Source: a virus
DNA: 49,730 nucleotides
Virus record (IMG/VR): IMGVR_UViG_3300031918_000041
Span: 1-49,730 of that record
Strand: one strand, 5' to 3'
Both the position numbers and the translations under genes were made by a program. Positions 42,661-49,202 of the stretch are shown here, piece by piece; position 1 is the first letter of the stretch; each line of letters starts with the position of its first letter. The notes beneath the pieces were generated by a model. It did no database searches and was not told the DNA's origin. It was given only the letters and a program-made list of their open reading frames with translations.

Positions 42661-43706
42661 CGGAGGGCAGCGATGTTACTGCCAATCGCAAAACCCCTTT
42701 GAAAAGTAAGACCCGGTATCCTGGACTTGCCCCGGTAGGCTTCCGCTTCCTTGTTCATCAGCGAAATAGCGGTCTGCTTGTGCGCCATGTAACTCTGGAG
42801 GCTGTCGGCGTCCCGCTTCCACTGCGCGATCACCATCTCCTTCAGCGCGGGCAGGTTCGAGATGATAAGTACGTCCGTGTCCTCAGCAACCGGGACAAAC
42901 CGCTTGCGGCAGCGCGCCCGCACAACCTTGGCGGGGGTCGTGTCGTAGTGGGTGAGGGTTCGAAGCCAGTCCGAGAAGTAATGATGGTACGAGGGCGTGG
43001 TGTCGGAGAAAAGGTAGTTGGAGAGTACCGTCTCTGTGGTGCCGTCCCACGCGGTCAGCTTGATCGGCCCGCGGGTGACAGGCTTGGTGAAGGCGGAGAG
43101 GGTGCTGAACTGCTGGGTTGTCTCGGTATAGGGCTGCGCAAAGTCCATCTCCAGGGGCTCACCGTTGGTGTAGTCCGCGGTTCCGTTGGACGTGCGGATC
43201 ACTTGCCCGCTACCGTCGGTGCCCTGAAGTACGCACTCCGGGGGAACGGCGGTGCCGTTGGTAAGGATGTTCTCGTCAACCGCGGTGTAGACGCGAAGGT
43301 TCCACGGGCCACCGGTCTCGGGCAGACGTACTTGCGTGGGGAACTCCCCCCAATCCACAATCATGCGTTCGTCTACCCAATACCGGTTGAAGTCCGTTTG
43401 CGGGCAGTCGGAGGGCGTGCCGGGACCGTATGCACAAAACTGATACCAAGGGGAACTGATCGTCTGCGGGACGCCCTTGATGTTGATCTGCATCAATCGA
43501 TCGAGGAAGGATGGGAGGACCAGATGACCATCCGTGGCGACGATATGCCACCGGTCTACGACGTTGGGGAACTCGCCCTCGTTTTGAAGCTCTTGGATGG
43601 CTGCATTGGTTCGGACCAGCACGCGAGGATCGGTGACGGCCATGCCGCTAACGCCGCACACGCGGGCTATTTCTGCTTTGGCGTTCCCGTACGTTATCTG
43701 TATCAT
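42657..43706 (-). CDS. head-tail adaptor (tail tubular protein A-like)
   Basis: A 349-residue protein preceding the nozzle gene, the position of T7 gp11-type adaptors. The N-terminus is helical (KAEIARVCGVSG, AAIQELQNEGEFPNVVDRW). The middle is beta-rich. The C-terminal helix (LPALKEMVIAQWKRDADS) matches adaptor-type tails. Assignment is by order and overall pattern. Confidence 0.65.
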   Translation of the reverse strand: MIQITYGNAKAEIARVCGVSGMAVTDPRVLVRTNAAIQELQNEGEFPNVVDRWHIVATDGHLVLPSFLDRLMQINIKGVPQTISSPWYQFCAYGPGTPSDCPQTDFNRYWVDERMIVDWGEFPTQVRLPETGGPWNLRVYTAVDENILTNGTAVPPECVLQGTDGSGQVIRTSNGTADYTNGEPLEMDFAQPYTETTQQFSTLSAFTKPVTRGPIKLTAWDGTTETVLSNYLFSDTTPSYHHYFSDWLRTLTHYDTTPAKVVRARCRKRFVPVAEDTDVLIISNLPALKEMVIAQWKRDADSLQSYMAHKQTAISLMNKEAEAYRGKSRIPGLTFQRGFAIGSNIAALR

Positions 43707-43712
43707 AAAAAT

Positions 43713-44018
43713 TTACACTGGGTCGGATTCAAATGGATCACCGAGCACCGCAACAACTCGATCCTCCAGAGTGAAATACTGAACGTCCTCGCTGCCGACC
43801 TTGACCTTCATCACGGCATTCGAATTGAGGAGAACACGGTCGCCCTTTTTTATCTGCTCGCACTTCGGCCCGACGGCGAGGACGTTGGCTTCCAAGAATG
43901 GGGGGAGTTGGGTGCTGCCGGGGAGGACGATCTTACCGGGGGCGTAAGTATCTTCCAAAGAAACGTCGAGCCAGACCGAGCTGGCGACGGGGGTGTAGAC
44001 TTTTTCGCGGAGTTTCAT
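43713..44018 (-). CDS. GroES-like co-chaperonin
   Basis: A 101-residue protein of the Cpn10 fold. It has the beta-rich core and GDRVLLNSNAVMKVK segment (about 60-74), the VLAVGP motif (about 46-51) preceding it, and a mobile-loop-like stretch at residues about 22-35. The expected size of 90-100 residues fits. Phage co-chaperonins (as T4 gp31) partner with host GroEL to fold the capsid. It heads the tail operon rather than lying beside the capsid gene. Confidence 0.78.
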   Translation of the reverse strand: MKLREKVYTPVASSVWLDVSLEDTYAPGKIVLPGSTQLPPFLEANVLAVGPKCEQIKKGDRVLLNSNAVMKVKVGSEDVQYFTLEDRVVAVLGDPFESDPV

Positions 44019-44023
44019 AGAAA

Positions 44024-44221
44024 TTATTCTTCGCCGGAGGTGAGTTCCATCCGGTGTTCGGTGGCGCTCTCGGTCTTCTCCTCGAGCAGCGTATCCAACC
44101 GGTGCATACCGGGATTCGGATGACGGGGATGGTTGGCCCTCGACAGAGCTTCCATCTTCTTGACCTGTTCCGACTGATAGGGCTTCCCTTGCGGACGCCG
44201 GTAAGGCTTGTAGGTGCTCAT
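44024..44221 (-). CDS. small charged hypothetical protein
   Basis: A 65-residue ORF from the ATG at 44221 (a GTG at 44230 is also open). It begins MSTYKPYRRPQGKPYQSEQV, has a basic N-terminus and a Glu-rich end. It is not recognised; 5 bp separate it from the GroES-like gene. Confidence 0.55.
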   Translation of the reverse strand: MSTYKPYRRPQGKPYQSEQVKKMEALSRANHPRHPNPGMHRLDTLLEEKTESATEHRMELTSGEE

Positions 44222-44272
44222 GATTCTCACTGCCCCGTTACCCGCGAGGAGTCAATTATTTTCGGGGGTGGA

Positions 44273-44479
44273 TTACTTGATCCGTGACGCCTGGAAGCCC
44301 CGACTTTTGATCTGACTGTGGAGAAATGCGCCTCTGCTGTCGCTGGAAAGAAAGGCTTGGGCGGTGTCGGGCGGTACGTCCCGGTAGGCGTATGTCGCGC
44401 CACTGTGGAATGTCACCGTCAGAACTTTTGTCGCTTCGTCGTAGTTAGCGTCGGCGATGGTGGAGGAAGGGGGATTCAC
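44273..44479 (-). CDS. KTSC-domain protein
   Basis: A 68-residue protein with a GTG start. It has the KTSC pattern: ATKVLTVTFHSGATYAYRDV, then a helix, FLSSDSRGAFLHSQIK. This small domain is often next to phage or bacterial nucleic-acid enzymes; its role is not established. It is the first gene of the tail operon downstream of an about 370-bp gene-free stretch. Confidence 0.8.
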   Translation of the reverse strand: MNPPSSTIADANYDEATKVLTVTFHSGATYAYRDVPPDTAQAFLSSDSRGAFLHSQIKSRGFQASRIK

Positions 44480-44852
44480 GGGCTTATGTGGTACTGCGGA
44501 GAAGTTTCTTACTAGCTTTTCAAGTACCCTGACGAAAGTTCCGTTACATGTGAAGCAGATTTGTTATCCACCCTATCGTAGTAATCGACCGGCCACCGGA
44601 TCGGGAGGGTGGGGGCTACCGCCGGGTGGTCATCCCTTCTGCACGTATGCTGCTAACCTATGCACAACGTATCCACTTCATCACTACAGTACAGTCTCAA
44701 TAAGACTAAGGCAATCGACTGCACGTAAGCAGAGCAATAGAGCAAATCGGATTCGATGCTACTAATCATGTAGTTGCAGAACAAATACGCACTAGATAAC
44801 ATATGTCTAATCAAGCTGTATTTGTGTGCTTAAACAACTGATACACAATAGA
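44480..44852. other. gene-free stretch, 373 bp
   Basis: No convincing gene. The left part is GC-rich and has a G-rich motif (44603-44626: runs of 3, 3, 5 and 3 G with loops of 1, 1 and 8) that could form a quadruplex. A CCGG-CCA-CCGG hairpin lies just upstream (44589-44599). The right part is AT-rich. It could contain the promoter for the minus-strand tail operon, but no strong -35/-10 pair was found. Plus-strand ORFs here look spurious. Confidence 0.5.
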
Positions 44853-45455
44853 CTAACTAATCGCAATCGGTGCAGAAGGGGTGACGTTCTTCTCTGCTTT
44901 CGTTGCAGCCGGAGTGGCGAACACAAACATATTAACATTCGTAGAGCTGCCGGATTGCTGTTCAACTTTGGCATCCATACCTCTGCAAGTACGTGATACG
45001 CCAATGAGATTGCGAACTGCACCAGAGGCCGCTTGCGCGATTTTGGCGCGAGATTCCATCGTTCTCAGCTTCTTTTCGATGGGTAAACTCTCAAATTCTG
45101 GCGAGCCTGGAGCTAAGCTTCCCCTAAGAAGATTAAGTGAGCCTAATGTTAGCTCTTCAGACTCAACAGCAATCCTTTGGGAGACTTCGGCTAAATCTTT
45201 CTCGACGATAGCAGTCACAGTAGCTTCGGCTTTCTCCCATTTCTTGCCACGAATCTTTGCCCATCCTGCATTCGTGATAAGCATCTTGGTGGCCTTGTAA
45301 TTACATCCAAGCTGATCCGATATCTCTTTAGGACCTAGATTACCGACCAAATAGAGTGTACGAATCTTAATCTTCTGATCCACACTAAGGTATCCTTGCC
45401 CGCTCATATATTGCCTGGGACGAAGAACTGCCGGACTTTCAACGGTTGCTACCAT
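44853..45455 (-). CDS. helix-turn-helix protein, candidate terminase small subunit
   Basis: A 200-residue protein from the ATG at 45455 (an upstream TTG at 45491 is also open but crosses the parS-like site). The N-terminal third has a HTH segment (VDQKIKIRTLYLVGNLGPKEISDQLGCNYKAT). The middle is helical (about 80-150), and the end is Ala/Thr-rich. The HTH plus oligomerising helical body layout is that of small terminases, but it lies far from the large subunit, so a regulator is equally possible. It is more AT-rich than its neighbours. Confidence 0.55.
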   Translation of the reverse strand: MVATVESPAVLRPRQYMSGQGYLSVDQKIKIRTLYLVGNLGPKEISDQLGCNYKATKMLITNAGWAKIRGKKWEKAEATVTAIVEKDLAEVSQRIAVESEELTLGSLNLLRGSLAPGSPEFESLPIEKKLRTMESRAKIAQAASGAVRNLIGVSRTCRGMDAKVEQQSGSSTNVNMFVFATPAATKAEKNVTPSAPIAIS

Positions 45456-45467
45456 ACCGATACCAAT

Positions 45468-45483
45468 GGTTCCACGTGGAACA
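45468..45483. promoter_or_regulatory. parS-like centromere site
   Basis: The minus strand reads TGTTCCACGTGGAACC, with a perfect 14-bp palindrome at 45469-45482. This fits the bacterial chromosomal parS consensus (GTTnCACGTGnAAC) bound by ParB. It lies 13 bp before the ATG of the HTH gene, in the divergent region between early and late modules. No parA or parB gene was found in the window. Confidence 0.75.
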
Positions 45484-45566
45484 ATTGTCAATTCCAGTCA
45501 TTTTCCGCGCAAATCAGAAACTAATTTCACCTCTAACTCCTTAGTTCTCAGGCTACTTACAACTAA

Positions 45567-45581
45567 ATAGGAAATTTCTAT
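45567..45581. promoter_or_regulatory. near-palindrome in the early divergent region
   Basis: A GAAATTTC core (perfect 8-bp palindrome, 45571-45578), flanked by ATAG and TAT, lies 35 bp before the first early ATG. A possible operator; no clear -35/-10 pair was found. Confidence 0.3.
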
Positions 45582-45615
45582 TGATTGTTTTAGAGGGAAA
45601 GACGATATTAGCGGC

Positions 45616-45777
45616 ATGGAAACAACCGAATCTAAACCCTCCATCGCTTACGGTCCTTCACTTGAGCGCCTTAACCCGGCGTTCAATCCCTCTTCCACTC
45701 CGAATCCCGCCAAAGATATGGCAGACCTTCAGGAGTTAATCGAAAAGATGGCTCGCGCCGAAATACCCTCCCCCTAG
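45616..45777 (+). CDS. small hypothetical protein (first early gene)
   Basis: A 53-residue ORF (METTESKPSIAYGPSLERLN...), Pro/Ser-rich at the N-terminus with a short amphipathic helix (KDMADLQELIEKMARAE). It is the first plus-strand gene after the divergent regulatory region. It is not recognised. Confidence 0.5.
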   Translation: METTESKPSIAYGPSLERLNPAFNPSSTPNPAKDMADLQELIEKMARAEIPSP

Positions 45778-45840
45778 CAAAACCCGCCACCCCTCCCCAT
45801 TTCTCTCATTCTGCACGTCAACCCTTCAACGTATATTCAA

Positions 45841-46269
45841 ATGAGCCCTTCAGAAATCGACATTACCGCTCTAGTGAGCGACACAGCGTTCGACCCTTGG
45901 AATCTGTCCAATAGCCGGGCTAATCTAGGCGATAACGCGGGAACACTTACCTGGAACGCTTCCAAAGCGGTCGCACGCGATACGAAGCCCTGCCCATTGC
46001 CTGAAGCGAGCGAAGACGATTTCAAATCCTTTGTGCGCGGATCCGGCGGATGGGATGACGAAGAAATAGCTGCGTGGTCGCACGAAGAACTTGTCGCTCT
46101 ATTTGTCCAATGGGTAGCTGGCGACATTCAAGATGCGTTCGGCCACGACCTTGACGAGGATTTCAACGCTTGGGATTGGGCGCAGTATGAAATCGACGCG
46201 GAGAACGGTCGAGTTTCTTCCCGGCTCTTCCGCTCTGAAGGCAAACTCTACTTCTCAATTTCCAACTAA
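45841..46269 (+). CDS. hypothetical acidic protein
   Basis: A 142-residue protein. It contains FDPWNLSNSRANLGDNAGTLTWNAS (about 18-42), a pattern that recurs in small phage/plasmid proteins of unknown function, and an acidic, Trp-rich body. There is no signal peptide. Its leader has GCACGTCAACCC (45813-45824), 16 bp before the ATG, a motif also found before the gene at 46908. Confidence 0.7.
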   Translation: MSPSEIDITALVSDTAFDPWNLSNSRANLGDNAGTLTWNASKAVARDTKPCPLPEASEDDFKSFVRGSGGWDDEEIAAWSHEELVALFVQWVAGDIQDAFGHDLDEDFNAWDWAQYEIDAENGRVSSRLFRSEGKLYFSISN

Positions 46270-46336
46270 AAACCACACGTCACCCCGTCATAACTTTATC
46301 CCCTCAGCTCCTCCAACGTTCACAAATTATAATCTT

Positions 46337-46747
46337 ATGAAAATCACAAACGTTCACGACACACGCATTCCGGCATTAACCGAATCCGTCCTCTCCCAGC
46401 TGGGGATTGCTTTCAACGGCGAGGGCATTTCCACTCTCGAAGACATCGCACGCAATTCTGCCGATGCGGGCTGGTCTGGTTTCACCTATTACACCGACAC
46501 GCTGGAGTTTTATGCCAACAACCGAGACAGCATCCTAAAGTTGGCTGAGGAACTAGCTGCCGACCTAGGCGAGGACATGCTCGGCATGATCGCCAATTTC
46601 GGATGCCTAAAAAGCGACAAACTCTCGCCCACTACTATTGCCGCAGCGCTCTATGAAGGCAAAGGCGAAGACGCAACCAACGTACGCAACGCTATGGCAT
46701 GGTTCGCACTCGAAGAAATCGCACGCGAGCTTTGCCCTGACGTATAA
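46337..46747 (+). CDS. hypothetical protein
   Basis: A 136-residue protein using the ATG at 46337 (MKITNVHDTRIPALTESVL); the longer open frame reads through shadow sequence. It is acidic and alpha/beta, with FTYYTDTLEFYANNRDSIL and a helical end. It resembles small phage proteins of unknown function. It has an AT-rich leader without a Shine-Dalgarno motif. Confidence 0.7.
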   Translation: MKITNVHDTRIPALTESVLSQLGIAFNGEGISTLEDIARNSADAGWSGFTYYTDTLEFYANNRDSILKLAEELAADLGEDMLGMIANFGCLKSDKLSPTTIAAALYEGKGEDATNVRNAMAWFALEEIARELCPDV

Positions 46748-46768
46748 ACCCCCACCAACGTGCACGCC

Positions 46769-46906
46769 ATGCTAACCCTTGCCCTTCTCCTGGTCTGTTC
46801 GCATCCCCACGCCAATAACGCCGTCTACACGTTCAACGCCGTTCCCTGGAGCTGCGACCGTGCACACCGAATCCTTTCGCACGTCAACCCAACTTATTTT
46901 GTTTAA
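46769..46906 (+). CDS. small ORF with hydrophobic N-terminus
   Basis: A 45-residue ORF beginning MLTLALLLVCSHPHA, like a short signal or membrane segment with a lipobox-like Cys (LLVC). It ends 1 bp before the repeat-protein ATG, which suggests coupling. It could be a small membrane or secreted peptide, or only a leader. Confidence 0.4.
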   Translation: MLTLALLLVCSHPHANNAVYTFNAVPWSCDRAHRILSHVNPTYFV

Positions 46907-46907
46907 T

Positions 46908-47531
46908 ATGAAAACCCCCATCTCAACTCTCGTTAAACTCGGAGCCTGTCACGACGCACTTGCCTGGTGCCGCACAAACTCCATGCCCGATCTAGAAACC
47001 GCGTGGCTTAAATGTCCCCGTGGCGAATGGATGGAATGGCTCGCGGCCAAACGTAATGTGGACCCAGCGAAACTCGCCGACTACGAGGCCAAGCGTGCCC
47101 CGCTGGACGCCGACTACGAGGCCAAGCGTGCCCCGCTGTACGCCAACTACGAGGCCGAGTGTGACGCGCTGTACGCCAACTACGAGGCCGAGTGTGACGC
47201 GCTGTACGCCGACTACGAGGCCAAGCGTGCCCCGCTGGACGCCGACTGGCAGGCCAAGTGTGCCCCGCTGTACGCCAACTACGAGGCCGAGTGTGACGCG
47301 CTGTACGCCGACTACGAGGCCAAGCGTGCCCCGCTGGACGCCGACTACGAGGCCAAGTGTGCCCCGCTGTACGCCGACTACGAGGCCAAGCGTGACGCGC
47401 TGGACGCCGACTACGTGGCCAAGCGTGACGCGCTGTACGCCGACTGGCAGGCCAAGCGTGCCCCGCTGGACGCCGACTGGCGGGCCAAGCGTGCCTGTCT
47501 GATGCGCGAAATATTTCCTGCACTGCCCTAA
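46908..47531 (+). CDS. 11-residue-repeat protein with conserved N-terminal domain
   Basis: A 207-residue protein using the ATG at 46908. Residues 1-56 have LVKLGACHDALAWC and AWLKCPRGEWMEWLAAK, a small domain common at the start of phage and bacterial proteins (A-W-x-x-C-x-R-G-x-W). Residues 57-199 are thirteen perfect-length 11-residue repeats, each variable at about six positions (Asp/Asn; Tyr-Glu or Trp-Gln/Arg; Lys/Glu; Arg/Cys; Ala-Pro or Asp-Ala; Asp/Tyr). The short end is REIFPALP. An amphipathic helical rod is likely. The function is unknown. Confidence 0.85.
   Translation: MKTPISTLVKLGACHDALAWCRTNSMPDLETAWLKCPRGEWMEWLAAKRNVDPAKLADYEAKRAPLDADYEAKRAPLYANYEAECDALYANYEAECDALYADYEAKRAPLDADWQAKCAPLYANYEAECDALYADYEAKRAPLDADYEAKCAPLYADYEAKRDALDADYVAKRDALYADWQAKRAPLDADWRAKRACLMREIFPALP
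47076..47504 (+). repeat. 33-bp tandem repeat array, 13 units
   Basis: Thirteen in-frame 33-bp units (residues 57-199) with identical codons at every invariant position. All differences among units are nonsynonymous. The units are free of stop codons in other frames, including two on the opposite strand. Confidence 0.95.
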
Positions 47532-47553
47532 AATAGTTAAGCCCTTATTGAGA

Positions 47554-47570
47554 CTTAGAATCATTCTAAG
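47554..47570. promoter_or_regulatory. 7-bp inverted repeat after the repeat gene
   Basis: CTTAGAA (47554-47560) and TTCTAAG (47564-47570) flank TCA. No T-run follows, so it is more likely a binding site or weak hairpin than an intrinsic terminator. Confidence 0.35.
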
Positions 47571-47766
47571 GAAAAGTGCGCCGTTTTAACCATGCGTGAC
47601 CGGCCTCCCGAAGGCTTACACCCCTGATTGTTCAAGCAAATCGACCACTGGCCACCTCTGAAGAATCTTAACCCCACCTAAAAAGGACTAAACGCTTTCC
47701 TTCACATAGCACGCACGCATAACAACTTCCCAATTTGCTAACCACCGAACTAATCGAAAGGTTTTC

Positions 47767-47844
47767 CTCTGGCCAAAACTCAACCTCCGCAACCGTACAA
47801 ACCCACAACAACTTGCATAACTGCACCCCCCCCTTTGGCCAGAG
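47767..47844. repeat. 11-bp inverted repeat around a 56-nt spacer
   Basis: CTCTGGCCAAA (47767-47777) and TTTGGCCAGAG (47834-47844) are exact reverse complements. The geometry (11-bp arms, 56-nt spacer) is similar to the 13-bp/58-nt element at 7075-7158, though the sequences differ. Confidence 0.6.
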
Positions 47845-48219
47845 AGTAGACCAGACCCCCCTATCTATATTATACTTCTCCCCTTTTCGTTACCACTTAC
47901 ATCTATATATTTCCACTAATTTCCTCAGTTGTAGTTTTCATCTGGTATTAAGGACAGAATCACGTAACCCATTGACAGAGCATTCGAGCATAACCAATTG
48001 ATATGTTTCTTGCCTGGCCATAACCCGGCCAAAATCACATAATGGTCTCTAATAGCACCAACAGCCACTTTTCCACAAACATGGTAAACTGCGCCACTTA
48101 CACGACACCCCATTTCCCCATCTAATATCTGCCCCGCCGCCAACTTTCGATCTTGAGGCAAAAACACGAAGAGATATCACAAACCCATCGCACCCCATAG
48201 CCCTCAAGTTTATTTCAAA

Positions 48220-48753
48220 ATGTCTAAAATCACCCAAAAGTACCTCAAAGAAATTCTTCACTACGACTCCGAGACAAATCGGTTTACTTGGATCAGCCCT
48301 CCAGGGCGTCGTTTGAAGCCTGGCGCGACTGCGGGCTGTGCTGGCACCGGCGCCCACTGGCAGATCAAGATCGATGGGGTTGTCTACCCGGCGCACAAAC
48401 TTGCCCGCCTCTATTTACATGGGATCTGGTCGGATGCTGAGACTTCCCCCTTCCTGCCTCGCGACCGAACACCGCTTGCACACCAGCTCGCCATCTTACG
48501 TGCTGCGCTGCCCGCGACCCCGCCTACAGACCTCCCCGGACGCACGGCACTCCTTCACCAACAGAACGCCATCGACCGACTGGAACTGCGCCTACAGCTA
48601 CAGAACGACCGCGCAGAGGCCCGCGAGCGTTGCCAGCGGGAGATCCGCGGCCTCGACTATGACTACCGGGAAGCGGTTAAGAACCTTACCCAGTTCCGCC
48701 GCTTGGCTGAAGAGGAACTGAACAAACTCGCCTGGACGGCCCTCAACCCCTGA
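48220..48753 (+). CDS. HNH-AP2-derived N-terminal domain fused to a coiled coil
   Basis: A 177-residue protein. Residues 1-70 match the N-terminal domain of the HNH-AP2 proteins (KEILHYDSETNRFTW, GATAGCAGTGAHWQIKIDG, YPAHKLARLYLHGIW), but the HNH core (DHINxxxxDNR) and AP2 parts are absent. Residues about 85-177 are an Arg/Leu/Gln helical region. The fusion may be a nuclease remnant reused as a DNA-binding or regulatory factor. It starts after the 688-bp gene-free stretch. Confidence 0.75.
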   Translation: MSKITQKYLKEILHYDSETNRFTWISPPGRRLKPGATAGCAGTGAHWQIKIDGVVYPAHKLARLYLHGIWSDAETSPFLPRDRTPLAHQLAILRAALPATPPTDLPGRTALLHQQNAIDRLELRLQLQNDRAEARERCQREIRGLDYDYREAVKNLTQFRRLAEEELNKLAWTALNP

Positions 48754-48757
48754 TTTT

Positions 48758-49054
48758 ATGACACCAACACAAGAAATGCTGAAACGCCTGTTAGAGTACC
48801 GCCCGGAGACCGGCCTGTTCTTCTGGCGTAGCCCCACCCCGGATTCTGTCCGTTGCTGGAGACGTGCAGGCCACACGGACCGCCAGGGCGTTATGCGGAT
48901 CACCGTCGCCGGAGAGAACTGCAAGGCTTCAGACTTGGTGCAGATCTACCTGCACGGCGACCAGCCCGCCCCGGACCCCTGGGAGATCGAGAAGGCGAAA
49001 GCCAAGGCGCGCAACGATGCGTATTACGCTTCCCTGAAATCCCCGAAGAAGTGA
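48758..49054 (+). CDS. second HNH-AP2-derived N-terminal domain protein
   Basis: A 98-residue protein. Residues about 1-70 again match the N-terminal HNH-AP2 domain (LLEYRPETGLFFWRSP, then AGHTDRQGVMRITVAGENCKASDLVQIYLHG), with no HNH core. The end is basic and helical (EKAKAKARNDAYYASLKS). It follows the related gene by 4 bp, so the pair probably arose by duplication. Confidence 0.72.
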   Translation: MTPTQEMLKRLLEYRPETGLFFWRSPTPDSVRCWRRAGHTDRQGVMRITVAGENCKASDLVQIYLHGDQPAPDPWEIEKAKAKARNDAYYASLKSPKK

Positions 49055-49058
49055 GGCC

Positions 49059-49202
49059 ATGAAAATCCGCACCCTCTTCCGCTCGCTTGAAGAACTGGAC
49101 GCCTACTGCTGGCGCAACCCCGACTTTCCAGCCCACTGCGGCTGTTCCAACCCCGTTCAACTTTGGGCTCTAAACTTAGAAATACCTTCTTATGACAACT
49201 GA
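49059..49202 (+). CDS. small Cys-containing hypothetical protein
   Basis: A 47-residue ORF (MKIRTLFRSLEELDAYCWRN...), with Cys residues in AYCW and HCGCS. It lies 4 bp after the previous gene and its end overlaps the next ATG (49192) by 11 bp. It is not recognised. Confidence 0.5.
   Translation: MKIRTLFRSLEELDAYCWRNPDFPAHCGCSNPVQLWALNLEIPSYDN

Larger units (their letters stand above)
47532..48219. other. gene-free AT-rich stretch, 688 bp
   Basis: No convincing gene. It holds a 7-bp hairpin (47554-47570), an 11-bp inverted repeat (47767-47777 and 47834-47844), four TGGCCA palindromes (47649, 47770, 47836, 48015), pyrimidine-rich runs and an AT box (TATATTAT, 47866-47873). A replication origin or a regulatory region is possible. 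A minus-strand GTG ORF (47925-48167) and plus-strand ORF (47735-48001) look unlikely. Confidence 0.55.

Noticed and set aside
42615-44123. 502-residue plus-strand ORF opposite the adaptor and GroES-like genes
   Set aside because: It runs through several well-supported minus-strand genes without its own domains; a shadow frame.
44457-44765. Plus-strand 102-residue ORF over the KTSC gene start and the gap
   Set aside because: Wrong strand for its module, no motif, and it overlaps the start of a recognised gene.
47076-47504. CRISPR array
   Set aside because: The units are contiguous 33-bp coding repeats without spacers, in frame with an ORF.
47735-48001. Plus-strand 88-residue ORF starting with TTG
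   Set aside because: Weak start codon and biased His/Ser/Thr/Leu composition from pyrimidine-rich DNA; not supported.
47925-48167. Minus-strand 80-residue ORF with GTG start
   Set aside because: It lies antisense in the gene-free stretch, with no leader, no partner gene and no recognised motif.
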